Of a DNA stretch of 64,000 bases, positions 17,114 through 27,431 are shown piece after piece. Under the pieces are notes generated by a model. The model was not told where the DNA came from. It worked only from the letters and a program-made list of their open reading frames with translations, and made no database searches. Numbering within the stretch: position 1 is the stretch's first letter; each line of letters starts with the position of its first letter. Both the position numbers and the translations under genes were made by a program. This DNA comes from an uncultured Marinococcus sp. (lineage in GTDB: Bacteria > Bacillota > Bacilli > Bacillales > Marinococcaceae), in NCBI RefSeq assembly GCF_947493875.1, contig NZ_CANLSU010000001.1:496001-560000 (forward strand). Reading direction: 5' to 3'.

Positions 17114-20100
17114 GTGCAGACCGACCGTCACATCCAGCAGGAACGTTTTGAGTTGCTACTTGAGCAGATTGGCATGCCGGAGGAAGAAACCAACCGTTAT
17201 TTTACCGAAGGCCGCCTCGAAAAGCTTGTTATTCATAAAGAACAAAAGCAGTGGCATTTCCACCTGACGCTTGCAGCGCCGCTGCCGTTTACGGTATACG
17301 CGATGCTGAAGGAAAAACTGCAGTCCGCATTTGAAAGCATTGCTGACATTGATTTTACGCTTCATTACGAAGAAGGCACGACCGTTCCGGTGGATGCCAT
17401 CCCGGACTACTGGCCGCTGATTATGCAGAAGCTTGAAAGCTATGATTCCCACCTGCGCATGAGGCTGAACGGGGGAGCGCCGTTTTTGCGGGAGGGCGAG
17501 CTGATTTTCCCGTGTAAAAGCGATATTGAGATGAATTCGCTTGGGCCGAAGCTGCAGCAGGCAATGGACGAGGTTCTGCCGCTGTTTGGGCTGCCGGCCG
17601 CCACATTTACGATGGAAGCCAAAACGAGCGATGAAGAAAAGGAACAGTTTGAAGAAAAGAAAAAGCAGGAAGAGCACTCGAAAGTGATTGAAGCGATGAT
17701 GGAGCGCAAGAAAAAGGAATCCGAAGCCGATTCCAAACGCGCCTCCCAGTCGATTCAGATCGGCTATCCGATCAAGGACGAAGCCGTGCCGCTGAAGGAT
17801 ATCCGAGAGGAAGAGCGCCGCATTACTGTGGAGGGCTACATTTTCGAAGCGGAAACGAAGGAGCTCCGCAGCGGCCGGACGCTGTTAACGTTTAAAATTA
17901 CCGACTACACCGATTCGATTATGATCAAAATGTTCTCCAAGGATAAAGAACAGGTGCCGCTGCTTGAAGCCGTGAAGAAAGGCATCTGGGTAAAGGCCCG
18001 TGGCGGTGTCCAGGATGATACGTTCGTCCGGGATCTGGTCATGATCGCAAACGACGTCATCCAGGTGCAGGGAGCGTCCAAAACTGATGATGCCGAAGAG
18101 AAGCGCGTCGAGCTGCATGCGCACACGAATATGAGTCAGATGGACGCGACCGTTTCTGCCGGGGAATACGTGGCCCGGGCAGCCGAATGGGGCCACCCGG
18201 CGGTTACCATCACGGACCACGGCGTTGTCCAGTCGTTTCCGGAGGCTTACAATGCCGGCAAAAAGCACGACATTAAAGTGCTGTACGGCATGGAGGCGAA
18301 CCTCGTCGATGACGGCGTCCCGATCGCCTACAACGAAGCGGACGTGGATCTTGAAACAGGAACCTACGTCGTTTTTGACGTGGAGACAACCGGTCTGTCG
18401 GTCGTGTACGACTCCATCATCGAGCTCGCAGCGGTGAAGGTAAAAGACGGCGAAATTATTGACCGGTTTGAACGCTTTTCAAACCCGCATGAAAAACTGA
18501 CCGACACCATTATTAACCTGACAGGCATCACGGATGACATGCTCGTCGATGCGCCGGAAATTGAGCCGGTGCTCGAAGACTTTTACGCCTTTTCCAAGGA
18601 CTCGGTGCTTGTCGCACACAACGCAAGCTTTGACATGGGCTTTCTCCGGGAGGGCTATAAAAAAATCGGTAAAACGGCAGATATGCCGGTAATTGATACA
18701 CTCGAATTCGGCCGCTTTTTGTATCCCAATCTAAAAAACCACCGGCTGAATACGCTCTGTAAAACGTTTGATATTGAACTCGTGAGTCATCACCGGGCGA
18801 TTTACGATGCCGAAGCGACCGGATACCTGCTGTGGAAAATGATGAAGGATGCGCTCGCCCAGGACATTACCAACCATAAACAGCTCAACGACAACATGGG
18901 CCAGTCCGGCTTTCACCGCCTGCGCCCGTCGCACTGCACGCTGATCGCCCAGACGCAGGAAGGACTGAAAAACCTGTATCACCTCGTCACGCTTTCTCAT
19001 CTGGAATATTTTTTCCGGACACCGAGAATTCCGCGTTCGAAGCTGCAGAAATACCGCGAAGGCATACTCGTCGGCTCGGCGTGTGACAAAGGCGAAGTGT
19101 TTGAAACGATGATGCAGAAATCAGAGGACGAAGCGAAAAAAGCCGCTGAATTTTACGACTACCTCGAGGTGCAGCCGCCGGAAAACTATGCGCACCTGGT
19201 GGAAAAAGAGCTTCTGAAAAGCTACGACGACGTCAAGGATGTGATTCAGAAAATCATCCGTACCGGGGACGAACTGAACCTGCCGGTCGTTGCTACCGGT
19301 AACGCCCACTATATGGATGAGCACGACTACAGCTACCGGCAGATCCTGATTGCGTCGCAGGGCGGGGCGAACCCGCTGAACAACCAGACGCTTCCGCAGG
19401 TGCACTTTCGCACCACCGGGGAAATGCTTTCCTGCTTTGATTTTCTGGACGACCGCACCGCAGAAAAGATTGTGGTGGAAAACACCCAGGCGATCGCAGA
19501 TCAGGTGGAAACGATTCATCCGGTGCCGAGCGACCTGTATACACCAAACATCGAAGGCTCGGATAAAGAAATACGGGAAATGTGCTACCGCCGGGCGGAA
19601 AGCATTTACGGCTCGCCTATACCGGAACTCGTAAAAACCAGGCTTGATAAAGAGCTCGACAGTATCATCGGCAACGGCTTTGACGTCATCTATCTGATTT
19701 CGCAGAAGCTCGTAAAAAAATCCCTCGAGGACGGCTATCTTGTCGGCTCCAGGGGCTCGGTCGGCTCGTCGTTTGTTGCCACAATGACAGAAATTACTGA
19801 AGTGAACCCGCTGCCGCCGCATTACGTTTGCCCGGAATGCAAGCAGTCGACGTTTTTTGACGACGGCTCGGTCGGCTCCGGCTTCGACCTCGCGGACAAG
19901 CTGTGCGACAGCTGCGGCGTGGACATGATTAAAGACGGCCACGATATCCCGTTTGAAACGTTTCTCGGGTTTAAAGGCGATAAAGTACCCGATATTGACC
20001 TGAACTTCTCCGGCGACTACCAGCCGCGGGCCCATAATTATACGAAAGAACTGTTCGGCGAGGAAAAAGTGTACCGTGCAGGAACGATCGGTACCGTGGC

Positions 20101-21409
20101 GGATAAAACAGCGTATGGATTTGTGAAGGGCTATCAGAGCGACCACGAGCTGCATCTGCGCGGAGCGGAGATTGACCGGCTCGTGAGCGGATGCACAGGC
20201 GTCAAACGGACAACCGGTCAGCACCCGGGCGGAATTATCGTCGTTCCGGATGAGTATGACATTCACGACTTCTCTCCGATTCAGTTTCCGGCAGACGACA
20301 AAACGTCGGAATGGAAAACGACGCACTTTGACTTTCACTCCATCCACGACAACCTGCTGAAGCTTGATATTCTCGGCCACGATGATCCGACGGTCATACG
20401 CATGCTGCAGGATTTAAGCGGTATTGATCCGCAGACGATTCCGACCGATGACGCAGAAGTCATGAAAATCTTTGGCGGACCGGAAGTGCTTGGGGTGACG
20501 CCGGAGCAGATTAACTGCAAAACGGGCACGTACGGCATTCCGGAATTTGGTACCCGGTTTGTGCGCCAGATGCTTGAAGATACGAAGCCGTCGACGTTTT
20601 CCGAGCTCGTCCAGATTTCCGGGCTCTCCCACGGCGCGGACGTCTGGGTCGGAAACGCCCAGGAGCTGATCCAGAACGGGACCTGTGAACTGAAGGACGT
20701 GATCGGATGCCGGGACGACATTATGGTGTATCTGATCTACAAAGGCATTGAGCATTCGCTCGCCTTTAAAATCATGGAGTTCGTCCGTAAGGGACGCGGG
20801 CTCGACCCGGAATGGATTGAGGAAATGAAAAACCACGGCGTGCCGGAGTGGTACATTCAGTCGTGCCTGAAAATTAAATACATGTTCCCGAAAGCGCACG
20901 CCACCGCCTACGTGCTGATGGCAGTCCGGATTGCCTACTTTAAAGTGCACCATCCGATCCTGTTTTATGCTGCGTACTTTACGGTCCGGGCGGATGACTT
21001 TGACCTGCCGACCATGATCAACGGCAGCACCTCGATCCGCGCGAAGCTGGATGAAATTCAGGCGAAGGGCTTTGACGCCTCTCCGAAGGAAAAAAGCCTT
21101 GTGACCGTGCTTGAGCTTGCGCTTGAAATGACCGAGCGCGGCTACCGTTTCCAGAAGGTGGACCTGTACCGTTCGGAGGCGAGCGAATTTGTCGTCGACG
21201 GCGACCAGCTGATTCCGCCGTTCAACGCTTTGGAAGGCGTAGGAACGAACGCAGCGGTTAACATTGTAAAGGCCCGTGCCGACGGGGAGTTTTTATCCAA
21301 GGAAGACCTGCAGCAGCGCAGCAAGGCAACCAAAACAGTGATCGAGCACCTCGACCTGCACGGATGCCTTGATGGGCTGCCGGATACGAACCAGCTTTCT
21401 CTGTTCTAA
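17114..21409 (+). CDS. polC: DNA polymerase III alpha subunit, PolC type
   Basis: PolC is the replicative polymerase of low-GC Gram-positives and carries its own 3'-5' proofreading exonuclease. Domains in order: N-terminal region with an OB fold (to about 320), start of the PHP domain ([14 protein letters not shown]), exonuclease insert (DVETTG and onward, about 415-580), rest of PHP, and a zinc-binding CPEC...CDSCG segment. The polymerase core follows with [12 protein letters not shown]. It ends in QLSLF, the beta-clamp-binding peptide. I choose GTG 17114 (1431 residues): [21 protein letters not shown] aligns from its first residue with B. subtilis MEQLSVNRRQFQILLQQINM, and TGAGG precedes it. 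ATG 17081 overlaps a -10-like GATAAAATG. Confidence 0.96.
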   Translation: MQTDRHIQQERFELLLEQIGMPEEETNRYFTEGRLEKLVIHKEQKQWHFHLTLAAPLPFTVYAMLKEKLQSAFESIADIDFTLHYEEGTTVPVDAIPDYWPLIMQKLESYDSHLRMRLNGGAPFLREGELIFPCKSDIEMNSLGPKLQQAMDEVLPLFGLPAATFTMEAKTSDEEKEQFEEKKKQEEHSKVIEAMMERKKKESEADSKRASQSIQIGYPIKDEAVPLKDIREEERRITVEGYIFEAETKELRSGRTLLTFKITDYTDSIMIKMFSKDKEQVPLLEAVKKGIWVKARGGVQDDTFVRDLVMIANDVIQVQGASKTDDAEEKRVELHAHTNMSQMDATVSAGEYVARAAEWGHPAVTITDHGVVQSFPEAYNAGKKHDIKVLYGMEANLVDDGVPIAYNEADVDLETGTYVVFDVETTGLSVVYDSIIELAAVKVKDGEIIDRFERFSNPHEKLTDTIINLTGITDDMLVDAPEIEPVLEDFYAFSKDSVLVAHNASFDMGFLREGYKKIGKTADMPVIDTLEFGRFLYPNLKNHRLNTLCKTFDIELVSHHRAIYDAEATGYLLWKMMKDALAQDITNHKQLNDNMGQSGFHRLRPSHCTLIAQTQEGLKNLYHLVTLSHLEYFFRTPRIPRSKLQKYREGILVGSACDKGEVFETMMQKSEDEAKKAAEFYDYLEVQPPENYAHLVEKELLKSYDDVKDVIQKIIRTGDELNLPVVATGNAHYMDEHDYSYRQILIASQGGANPLNNQTLPQVHFRTTGEMLSCFDFLDDRTAEKIVVENTQAIADQVETIHPVPSDLYTPNIEGSDKEIREMCYRRAESIYGSPIPELVKTRLDKELDSIIGNGFDVIYLISQKLVKKSLEDGYLVGSRGSVGSSFVATMTEITEVNPLPPHYVCPECKQSTFFDDGSVGSGFDLADKLCDSCGVDMIKDGHDIPFETFLGFKGDKVPDIDLNFSGDYQPRAHNYTKELFGEEKVYRAGTIGTVADKTAYGFVKGYQSDHELHLRGAEIDRLVSGCTGVKRTTGQHPGGIIVVPDEYDIHDFSPIQFPADDKTSEWKTTHFDFHSIHDNLLKLDILGHDDPTVIRMLQDLSGIDPQTIPTDDAEVMKIFGGPEVLGVTPEQINCKTGTYGIPEFGTRFVRQMLEDTKPSTFSELVQISGLSHGADVWVGNAQELIQNGTCELKDVIGCRDDIMVYLIYKGIEHSLAFKIMEFVRKGRGLDPEWIEEMKNHGVPEWYIQSCLKIKYMFPKAHATAYVLMAVRIAYFKVHHPILFYAAYFTVRADDFDLPTMINGSTSIRAKLDEIQAKGFDASPKEKSLVTVLELALEMTERGYRFQKVDLYRSEASEFVVDGDQLIPPFNALEGVGTNAAVNIVKARADGEFLSKEDLQQRSKATKTVIEHLDLHGCLDGLPDTNQLSLF

Positions 21410-21422
21410 ACACTAGCCAGAC

Positions 21423-21451
21423 TTGCGAAAATGCACAAATCGTGCTATGAT
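21423..21451 (+). promoter_or_regulatory. Sigma-A promoter of the rimP-nusA-infB operon
   Basis: TTGCGA (21423-21428) and TATGAT (21446-21451) are 17 bases apart. This is one of the best promoters in the window, and it sits 14 bases after the polC stop. Confidence 0.8.
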
Positions 21452-21482
21452 AATGGGCAGTGAGAGGTATATCGAGACGGCG

Positions 21483-21508
21483 AAAGAGTGGGTGGATACC
21501 CACTCTTT
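21483..21508 (+). terminator. Leader hairpin (attenuator-like) upstream of rimP
   Basis: AAAGAGTGGGT pairs perfectly with ACCCACTCTTT across a four-base loop, about 25-50 bases after the predicted transcription start. The following bases (CATTTATGG) are only mildly U-rich. It could be a read-through terminator that sets expression of the nusA operon. NusA itself modulates pausing and termination at such hairpins, which makes feedback possible but unproven. Confidence 0.5.
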
Positions 21509-21598
21509 CATTTATGGTTGAAGCTTTCTGCATAAAACAAACTATATACTATCATTGGAAGAAATGAAGATGATGACAAAGCAGCAGGGAGGTACGTA

Positions 21599-22069
21599 AT
21601 GAAAGAAAGTATTAAAGACATCGCAGCACGTCTGGCGCGGCCGATTGCTGAAGAACTGGACCTGGAACTTGTGGATACGGAATATAAAAAAGAAGGAAAA
21701 AACTGGTACCTTCGGGTATTTGTGGACAGCCCCTCCGGTGTGCATCTTGAAGACTGTGGACGGGTGAGTGAACGGCTGAGCGAACAGCTCGACGAGATGG
21801 ACCCTGTCCAGGAGGCTTATTATCTGGAGGTTTCTTCGCCGGGCGCGGAACGGCCGCTGAATAACGAAGCGGATATCCGCCGTTCAGTCGGAAAAAACGT
21901 GTACGTGACCACGTATGAACCCGTTGAAGGAGAAAAAGCGTTCGAAGGAAAGCTGAGTGACTTCAAAGACGGTGAGCTTTTGATTACCACCAAACAGAAG
22001 CAGAGAGAACGCACGGTGCATATACCGTACAGCAAAGTAGCTAAAGCAAGGCTCGCCATCATTTTTTAA
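21599..22069 (+). CDS. rimP: Ribosome maturation factor RimP
   Basis: RimP (156 residues) assists late maturation of the 30S subunit. The N-terminal domain with LVDTEYKKEGKNWYLRVFVD and GVHLEDCGRVSERLSEQLDE, followed by EVSSPGAERPL and the C-terminal SH3-like barrel, matches the family throughout. The ATG follows GGGAGGTACGTA. It is the first gene of the rimP-nusA-ylxR-ylxQ-infB-ylxP-rbfA operon, in which every product acts on ribosome assembly, initiation or transcription elongation. Confidence 0.97.
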   Translation: MKESIKDIAARLARPIAEELDLELVDTEYKKEGKNWYLRVFVDSPSGVHLEDCGRVSERLSEQLDEMDPVQEAYYLEVSSPGAERPLNNEADIRRSVGKNVYVTTYEPVEGEKAFEGKLSDFKDGELLITTKQKQRERTVHIPYSKVAKARLAIIF

Positions 22070-22109
22070 CGGTGCGGCGGGCATCGAGAAAAAGGAGGAT
22101 CTGAATTCC

Positions 22110-23225
22110 ATGAATGCAGACTTTATGGAAGCATTGGACGTACTGGAAAATGACAAGGGAATCGATAAGGAAATAGTGCTCGAAGCCATCGAAGCCGCGT
22201 TGATTTCCGCCTATAAGCGAAACTTCAACCAGGCGCAGAATGTCCGGGTGGACGTCAACCGTGATACCGGATCGATTCACGTATTTGCCCGCAAGGAAGT
22301 GGTCGAAGAGGTATTCGATCCGCGGCTTGAAATCTCTCAGGAGGAAGCGCAGGCGATCAGCCCGTCGTACGAGCTGGACGACGTCGTGGAAATGGAAGTG
22401 ACCCCGAAAAACTTCGGGCGCATCGCTGCCCAGACAGCGAAGCAGGTTGTGACCCAGCGCGTGCGCGAAGCCGAGCGCGGCATCATCTATTCCGATTTTA
22501 TCGACCGTGAAGAGGATATTATGACCGGCATCGTGCAGCGTCAGGACCACCGCTTTATCTACGTGGACCTCGGGAAAGTAGAGGCGCTGCTGCCGCAGAG
22601 CGAGCAGATGCAAAATGAAACGTACAACCATAATGACCGCCTGAAAGCGTACATCACCAAAGTGGAAAAAACGACCAAGGGACCGCAGATTGTTATTTCC
22701 CGTACGCACCCGGGTCTTTTGAAACGGCTGTTTGAGCTTGAGGTGCCGGAGATTTATGACGGCACGGTGGAAATTATTTCAGTGGCACGGGAAGCGGGCG
22801 ACCGCTCGAAAATCTCAGTGTTTGCGGACGATCCGGAAGTGGACCCGGTCGGCTCCTGCGTCGGTCCGAACGGCCAGCGCGTGCAGACGATCGTGAAAGA
22901 GCTGAAGGGCGAAAAAATCGACATCGTGCAGTGGTCGGATAATCCGGTGGAGTACGTCGCCAACTCATTGAGCCCGGCAAAAGCCCTCGATGTTCAGGTG
23001 AATGAAGAGGAAAAAAGCACGCTTGTCGTGGTACCGGACTACCAGCTTTCCCTTGCTATCGGCAAGCGCGGACAGAACGCCCGCCTGGCCGCCAAGCTCA
23101 CCGGCTGGAAGATCGACATTAAAAGTGAAACTGAAGCTGAAGAGCTCGGAATCTTTTCGCCGGAGGATGCAGAAGAAATTCCGGTGACAAGCACAAGCAT
23201 TGATTTAGATACAGAAGATTTGTAA
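22110..23225 (+). CDS. nusA: Transcription elongation/termination factor NusA
   Basis: NusA (371 residues) binds RNA polymerase and nascent RNA and promotes pausing and intrinsic termination. The polymerase-binding N-domain (1-125) is followed by S1 ([27 protein letters not shown]) and two KH domains ([42 protein letters not shown]). Like other Firmicutes NusA it lacks the C-terminal acidic repeats of enterobacteria. AAAGGAGG lies upstream of the ATG. Confidence 0.98.
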   Translation: MNADFMEALDVLENDKGIDKEIVLEAIEAALISAYKRNFNQAQNVRVDVNRDTGSIHVFARKEVVEEVFDPRLEISQEEAQAISPSYELDDVVEMEVTPKNFGRIAAQTAKQVVTQRVREAERGIIYSDFIDREEDIMTGIVQRQDHRFIYVDLGKVEALLPQSEQMQNETYNHNDRLKAYITKVEKTTKGPQIVISRTHPGLLKRLFELEVPEIYDGTVEIISVAREAGDRSKISVFADDPEVDPVGSCVGPNGQRVQTIVKELKGEKIDIVQWSDNPVEYVANSLSPAKALDVQVNEEEKSTLVVVPDYQLSLAIGKRGQNARLAAKLTGWKIDIKSETEAEELGIFSPEDAEEIPVTSTSIDLDTEDL

Positions 23226-23243
23226 AAATGAGGGTGAACGGCT

Positions 23244-23519
23244 ATGGTTAAAAAAATTCCCATGAGAAAATGCATTATTACTGGAGAAGAAAAGCCCAAG
23301 AAAGAGTTGGTGCGAGTCGTTCGGGACCCGGATAACACCGTGTTTGTCGACCGCTCCGGCAAGAAGAACGGCCGGGGCGCGTATTTAACAGACAGTGATG
23401 ATGTGTTTTTACAGGCGAAGGCCAAGGATTCGCTGAGCCGCCATTTAAAAGTAAAAGTAGCGGCCGAAGACTATGACCGTCTCCTCGAAGAGCGCAGAGG
23501 CGCGAGTCATGAACGATAA
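23244..23519 (+). CDS. rnpM: YlxR family RNA-binding protein (RnpM)
   Basis: This 91-residue basic protein has the YlxR fold signature: [22 protein letters not shown], then the GRGAYLTDS loop. In B. subtilis this protein has been described as a modulator of RNase P, hence the symbol RnpM. It overlaps the next gene by 11 bases and sits between nusA and the L7Ae-like ylxQ, as in nearly all Firmicutes. The acidic last residues before the overlap ([10 protein letters not shown]) are unlike the compact domain and probably flexible. Confidence 0.92.
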   Translation: MVKKIPMRKCIITGEEKPKKELVRVVRDPDNTVFVDRSGKKNGRGAYLTDSDDVFLQAKAKDSLSRHLKVKVAAEDYDRLLEERRGASHER

Positions 23520-23820
23520 AGCATTATCCTTTCTCGGCCTTGCCGCGCGGGCAGGAGAGCTGAAAAGCGGAGATGATACCGTTCTTAAAACCGTGCAGAC
23601 CAAAAAAGCACAGCTGGTCATCGTCGCTGGGGATGCCTCTGTCAATACGATTAAAAAGTTCACGGATAAAACAAGTTTTTATTCATGTCCTTTTCGGGTT
23701 GCCGGCACGAAAGCCGATCTCGGCGCGGCGATCGGAAAAGAATCAAGAACCATTTTATCCGTCACAGAACGCGGCTTTGCCAAAAAGCTGATAAAATTGA
23801 TAGATGAAGAAATAAATTAA
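23509..23820 (+). CDS. ylxQ: YlxQ, L7Ae/L30e/S12e-family RNA-binding protein
   Basis: The product is a 103-residue protein of the L7Ae fold, which recognises kink-turn RNAs. Characteristic elements are LGLAARAGELKSGDDTVLKTVQ, the strand AQLVIVAGDASVNTIKKF and SIGKE-like AAIGKESRTILSVTERGFAKKL. ATG 23509, within the end of ylxR, gives a start that aligns with B. subtilis YlxQ; the upstream in-frame ATG at 23473 would add 12 residues with no family match. Its RNA target in vivo is not defined. Confidence 0.92.
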   Translation: MNDKALSFLGLAARAGELKSGDDTVLKTVQTKKAQLVIVAGDASVNTIKKFTDKTSFYSCPFRVAGTKADLGAAIGKESRTILSVTERGFAKKLIKLIDEEIN

Positions 23821-23833
23821 GAAGGACGTGTAG

Positions 23834-23896
23834 ATGGACGAAAAACGAACAATATTCAGGAACGATATCTTTGGAAGGAATGTGATGTCACTATGA
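23834..23896 (+). CDS. Candidate 20-codon leader ORF overlapping the infB start
   Basis: An ATG at 23834, 7 bases after GAAGGA, opens a 20-codon frame encoding [20 protein letters not shown] and ending in TGA at 23894-23896. The stop overlaps the infB ATG (ATGA). The infB start has only a distant ribosome site (AAGGAA, 12 bases away), so ribosomes finishing the short frame could re-initiate on infB. The peptide resembles nothing I recognise and may have no function of its own. It is not the missing N-terminus of IF2. Translation is unproven. Confidence 0.35.
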   Translation: MDEKRTIFRNDIFGRNVMSL

Positions 23897-25758
23897 GTAA
23901 AGTGAGAAGCAATAAAACAAGAAACACCCAGGGAAACAGAGGCCCAAGCAAGAAAAAGACCACCCAGAAACGCCCGGGAGGCGGCCGCAAAGAACAGCAG
24001 GCCACACCGGAAAAGATCACATTTGCCGGCAGTCTTTCCGTCGGGGAACTGGCAGAAAAGCTGAATAAGGAAAGCTCTGAAATCATTAAAAAATTAATGA
24101 ATCTCGGCGTGATGGCGACCATCAACGAAACGCTTGAGGCAGAAACCATTGAACTGATCGCTACGGATTACGGCGTAGCGGTGGAGCAGGAGGTAGTGGT
24201 GGATGAACTCGATATTGATAACTATGTCGAGCAGGACGATCCTGCAAAGCTGCAGGAACGCCCGCCGGTAGTAACGATTATGGGGCACGTCGACCACGGT
24301 AAAACGACGCTTCTCGACTCCATCCGCCATACGAAGGTAACCTCCGGGGAAGCCGGCGGCATTACCCAGCATATCGGTGCCTATCAGGTGGAAGAAAATA
24401 ACAAGCTGATCACCTTCCTTGATACACCCGGACACGCAGCGTTTACGACCATGCGTGCACGCGGTGCGGAAGTGACCGATATTACGGTTCTGGTGGTCGC
24501 GGCTGACGACGGTGTCATGCCGCAGACAAGAGAAGCCATCAACCACGCCAAGGCGGCCGAGGTGCCAATTATTGTTGCGGTAAACAAGATGGATAAGGAA
24601 GGCGCGAACCCGGACCGGGTGATGCAGGAGCTGATGGAATTTCAGTTAGTGCCGGAAGCATACGGCGGGGAGACGATCTTTGTAAATCTTTCTGCAATTA
24701 ACGGAGAAGGCATTGATGAGCTGCTTGAAATGATTCTGCTTGTTGCTGAAGTGGAAGACTTCAAAGCGAACCCGGACAAACGGGCGCGCGGAAGCGTCGT
24801 AGAAGCAGAGCTTGATAAAGGGCGCGGCCCGGTTGCGACTCTGCTCGTGCAAAACGGTACGCTGAATGTCGGCGAACCGATTGTAGTCGGCAACGCCTTT
24901 GGACGGATCCGGGCAATGGTGGATGACCTTGGCCGTCAGGTGAAAAGCGCAGGGCCATCCAAGCCGGTGGAAATCATCGGCCTGAACGATGTGCCTCAGG
25001 CAGGCGACCCATTTGTCGTCTTTGAGGAAGAGAAAAAAGCCCGCCAGATTGCCGATGCGCGTAAGAGCCGGGCAAAGGATGCCGAGCGGGCACAAACATC
25101 GAAAATCAACCTCGACGATCTGTTCAGCCAGATCCAGGAAAACGATATGAAAGAAATCAACGTGATTGTGAAAGCGGACGTCCAGGGCTCGGTTGAAGCG
25201 CTGCGCGGATCACTTGAAAAAATAGAAGTAGAAGGCTGCAAAATCAATATTGTCCATGCCGGTGCCGGCGCGATAGCAGAATCAGACGTGATCCTCGCTT
25301 CGGCCTCCAACGCGATCATTATCGGCTTTAACGTCCGTCCGGACGTAAACGCCAAGCGTACGGCAGATGCAGAGAATGTGGATCTTCGTCTTCACCAGGT
25401 TATCTACAATGCGATTGAAGAAATTGAAACAGCCATGAAAGGCATGCTCGACCCAATCTATGAAGAGCGCGTGCTCGGACAGGTTGAAGTGCGTCAGCTG
25501 TTTAAAGTCTCCCGCGTTGGTACGATTGCCGGAAGCTATGTGCTCGAAGGCAAAATCACCCGGGACTCCAAAGTCCGTGTCGTACGTGACGGCGTGGTAA
25601 TTTTCGACGGCGGCATCAAGGATCTGAAGCGTTATAAAGACGATGCCAAGGAAGTTGCCTCCGGCTACGAGTGCGGTGTAACCCTTGAGAACTTTAACGA
25701 CCTTAAAGAAGGCGACATTATGGAGCCGTATATCATGGAGGAAGTTAAACGCACATGA
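23893..25758 (+). CDS. infB: Translation initiation factor IF-2, short form
   Basis: IF2 is the GTPase that places fMet-tRNA on the 30S subunit and drives subunit joining. The protein is 621 residues, against about 716 in B. subtilis. It begins with a basic linker (to residue 38) and one IF2_N-type module ([21 protein letters not shown] to about 92). The G domain follows with GHVDHGKT at 131-138, DTPGHAAF and NKMD, then domains II-IV, all intact. Missing is the first N-terminal module and its long linker (MAKMRVYEYAKALN in B. subtilis). Only 72 bases separate it from ylxQ, so there is no room for it. The stop overlaps ylxP. Confidence 0.97.
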   Translation: MSKVRSNKTRNTQGNRGPSKKKTTQKRPGGGRKEQQATPEKITFAGSLSVGELAEKLNKESSEIIKKLMNLGVMATINETLEAETIELIATDYGVAVEQEVVVDELDIDNYVEQDDPAKLQERPPVVTIMGHVDHGKTTLLDSIRHTKVTSGEAGGITQHIGAYQVEENNKLITFLDTPGHAAFTTMRARGAEVTDITVLVVAADDGVMPQTREAINHAKAAEVPIIVAVNKMDKEGANPDRVMQELMEFQLVPEAYGGETIFVNLSAINGEGIDELLEMILLVAEVEDFKANPDKRARGSVVEAELDKGRGPVATLLVQNGTLNVGEPIVVGNAFGRIRAMVDDLGRQVKSAGPSKPVEIIGLNDVPQAGDPFVVFEEEKKARQIADARKSRAKDAERAQTSKINLDDLFSQIQENDMKEINVIVKADVQGSVEALRGSLEKIEVEGCKINIVHAGAGAIAESDVILASASNAIIIGFNVRPDVNAKRTADAENVDLRLHQVIYNAIEEIETAMKGMLDPIYEERVLGQVEVRQLFKVSRVGTIAGSYVLEGKITRDSKVRVVRDGVVIFDGGIKDLKRYKDDAKEVASGYECGVTLENFNDLKEGDIMEPYIMEEVKRT

Positions 25759-26030
25759 TCGGCGTCGTCCATGTAGAGTGCATGCTTTATGAAGCGAGTC
25801 ACTTAAAGCAGAAACGGGCGGTGCTTCAGAGCGTAAAAACAAAGCTGAAGCACCGCAACCTCTCCGTGGCGGAAACGGATTATCAGGAGCTTTGGCAGCG
25901 GGCAGCTCTGTCGATTGTCACTGTGCATAATGAAAAGGCCGGGGCAGAAAAAGAGCTGCAGCGTGCCATTCATATGATTGAAAGTTATACGGAATGGGAA
26001 ATAACCTCCGTACACTATGAATGGTTATAG
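25755..26030 (+). CDS. ylxP: YlxP, DUF503 family protein
   Basis: This 91-residue protein belongs to the DUF503 family, small proteins nearly always encoded between infB and rbfA. Typical strings are [30 protein letters not shown] and [23 protein letters not shown]. Structure of family members suggests a ferredoxin-like fold; the biochemical role is unknown, though the neighbourhood suggests ribosome assembly. It starts on an ATGA overlap with infB. Confidence 0.92.
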   Translation: MIGVVHVECMLYEASHLKQKRAVLQSVKTKLKHRNLSVAETDYQELWQRAALSIVTVHNEKAGAEKELQRAIHMIESYTEWEITSVHYEWL

Positions 26031-26041
26031 GAGGAACAGTG

Positions 26042-26392
26042 ATGGCTAATATACGTGCTCAGCGTGTAGGAGAGCAGATTAAAAAAGAAGTATCGGATAT
26101 TTTTGCGCGCGGAATCAAAGATCCGCGGGTGCAGTTTGTAACGGTAACCGACGTAGAGGTGACCGGAGATCTGCAGCAGGCAACGATTTTCATAACGGTT
26201 CTCGGAGAAGAAAAAGACAAAGAGGAAGCGTTTCAGGGCCTCGAAAAAGCCCGGGGATTCATCCGCAGTGAAATCGGAAAACGAATCCAGCTTCGCAAAA
26301 CACCGGAAATCTTCTTTTCCTTCGATGAATCGATCGAATACGGCAACCGCATTGAATCGCTTCTGCGCGATTTAAATGAGCGGGAGAAGTAG
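26042..26392 (+). CDS. rbfA: Ribosome-binding factor A
   Basis: RbfA (116 residues) is a KH-domain factor for late 30S maturation, acting near the 16S 5' region. The start [30 protein letters not shown] and the KH core ([49 protein letters not shown]) are standard. ATG 26042 lies 8 bases after TAGGAGG; the GTG-type codons upstream in frame belong to the ylxP end. A hairpin follows the stop. Confidence 0.97.
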   Translation: MANIRAQRVGEQIKKEVSDIFARGIKDPRVQFVTVTDVEVTGDLQQATIFITVLGEEKDKEEAFQGLEKARGFIRSEIGKRIQLRKTPEIFFSFDESIEYGNRIESLLRDLNEREK

Positions 26393-26399
26393 AAGAAGG

Positions 26400-26451
26400 A
26401 AGCTGTTTTAAAGTTGGAAAAGCTGTTGCTGACTTTGAAACAGCTTTTCCT
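26400..26451 (+). terminator. Long hairpin between rbfA and truB
   Basis: A 15-base arm (26400-26414) matches a 15-base arm at 26432-26446 with one mismatch, and TTTTCC ends the right arm. No clear promoter precedes truB, so this could be a partial terminator inside the operon. Confidence 0.5.
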
Positions 26452-26493
26452 ATGTACATTGAATTCTGAAACGGAAGTGAGCGAAACAGCCCT

Positions 26494-27396
26494 ATGATTG
26501 ATGGAATCATTCCTTTGTGGAAAGAAGCAGGGGTTACGTCCCATGATTGTGTAGTGCGTGCACGCCGGCTGCTCAAAACAAAAAAAATCGGTCATTCCGG
26601 TACGCTTGATCCGTCAGTGACCGGTGTGCTCCCGCTTTGTGTCGGAAAAGCCACCAAGGCGGTGGATTACCTGCACGAAGCCCCAAAAGCGTATGAAGGA
26701 ATCATCACTCTTGGGAAAACGACCACGACTGAAGACGCTGACGGGGAAACGGTGGCGACCCTTCAGGTAAAAAAGGCTCCGGCAAGGCACAGCATCGAAG
26801 CAGCGCTTGAAGCGCTGACCGGAACGGTAACCCAGGTGCCGCCCATGTATTCAGCCGTCAAAGTACGGGGGCGCAAGCTGTACGAATATGCCCGGGAAGG
26901 CATAGAGGTCGAGCGTCCTGTGCGGGAAGCCCGTATTTATGATTTCCGGCTGCTTGAGATGGACGTGGCTCCGCAGGACGGAGAATTTTCCTTTAAGGTG
27001 CATGTGAGCTGCAGCAAAGGAACCTACGTGCGCACCCTGGCTGTCGACGCCGGGGAAAAGCTCGGTTATCCGGCGCACCTGCAGCAGCTCGTCCGGACGG
27101 CGTCCGGCGGGTTTGGGCCGGAGCACAGCTCCACGTGGAAGGAGCTCGAAGCCCTGTTTGCCAAAGACAGTCTCGCAGACGCCGCGTACCCGGTAGACTG
27201 GGCCGTGGCTCACCTTCCGGCCATCACAGTGTCGGAGAAAACAGCAGAGCAGATCAGTCACGGGCGCGTGCTGCCGGCAGAATGGTTCCGGGAGCAGACG
27301 ATGGCAGTAAAGGCAGAGAGCGGAAAGCCGCTGGCCGTATATACGGCGCATCCGGATAAGCCCGGCATTTTCAAACCAAAAACAATGCTTCTTTGA
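26494..27396 (+). CDS. truB: tRNA pseudouridine-55 synthase
   Basis: TruB (300 residues) isomerises U55 in the T-loop of tRNAs. The catalytic aspartate lies in KKIGHSGTLDPSVTGVLPLCVGKATK. Further motifs are MYSAVKVRGRKLYEYAREG and CSKGTYVRTLAVDAGEKLGYPAHL. The C-terminal PUA-like segment is present (HLPAITVSEKTAEQISHGRVL). ribF follows within 40 bases. Confidence 0.97.
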   Translation: MIDGIIPLWKEAGVTSHDCVVRARRLLKTKKIGHSGTLDPSVTGVLPLCVGKATKAVDYLHEAPKAYEGIITLGKTTTTEDADGETVATLQVKKAPARHSIEAALEALTGTVTQVPPMYSAVKVRGRKLYEYAREGIEVERPVREARIYDFRLLEMDVAPQDGEFSFKVHVSCSKGTYVRTLAVDAGEKLGYPAHLQQLVRTASGGFGPEHSSTWKELEALFAKDSLADAAYPVDWAVAHLPAITVSEKTAEQISHGRVLPAEWFREQTMAVKAESGKPLAVYTAHPDKPGIFKPKTMLL

Positions 27397-27431
27397 TAGC
27401 GTGAATGAAAGAATATCGGCAGGTGAAAATA

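Noticed and set aside
19121-20380. Minus-strand open frame (419 codons) inside polC
   Set aside because: A shadow of the polC coding strand; PolC domains are continuous through the region.
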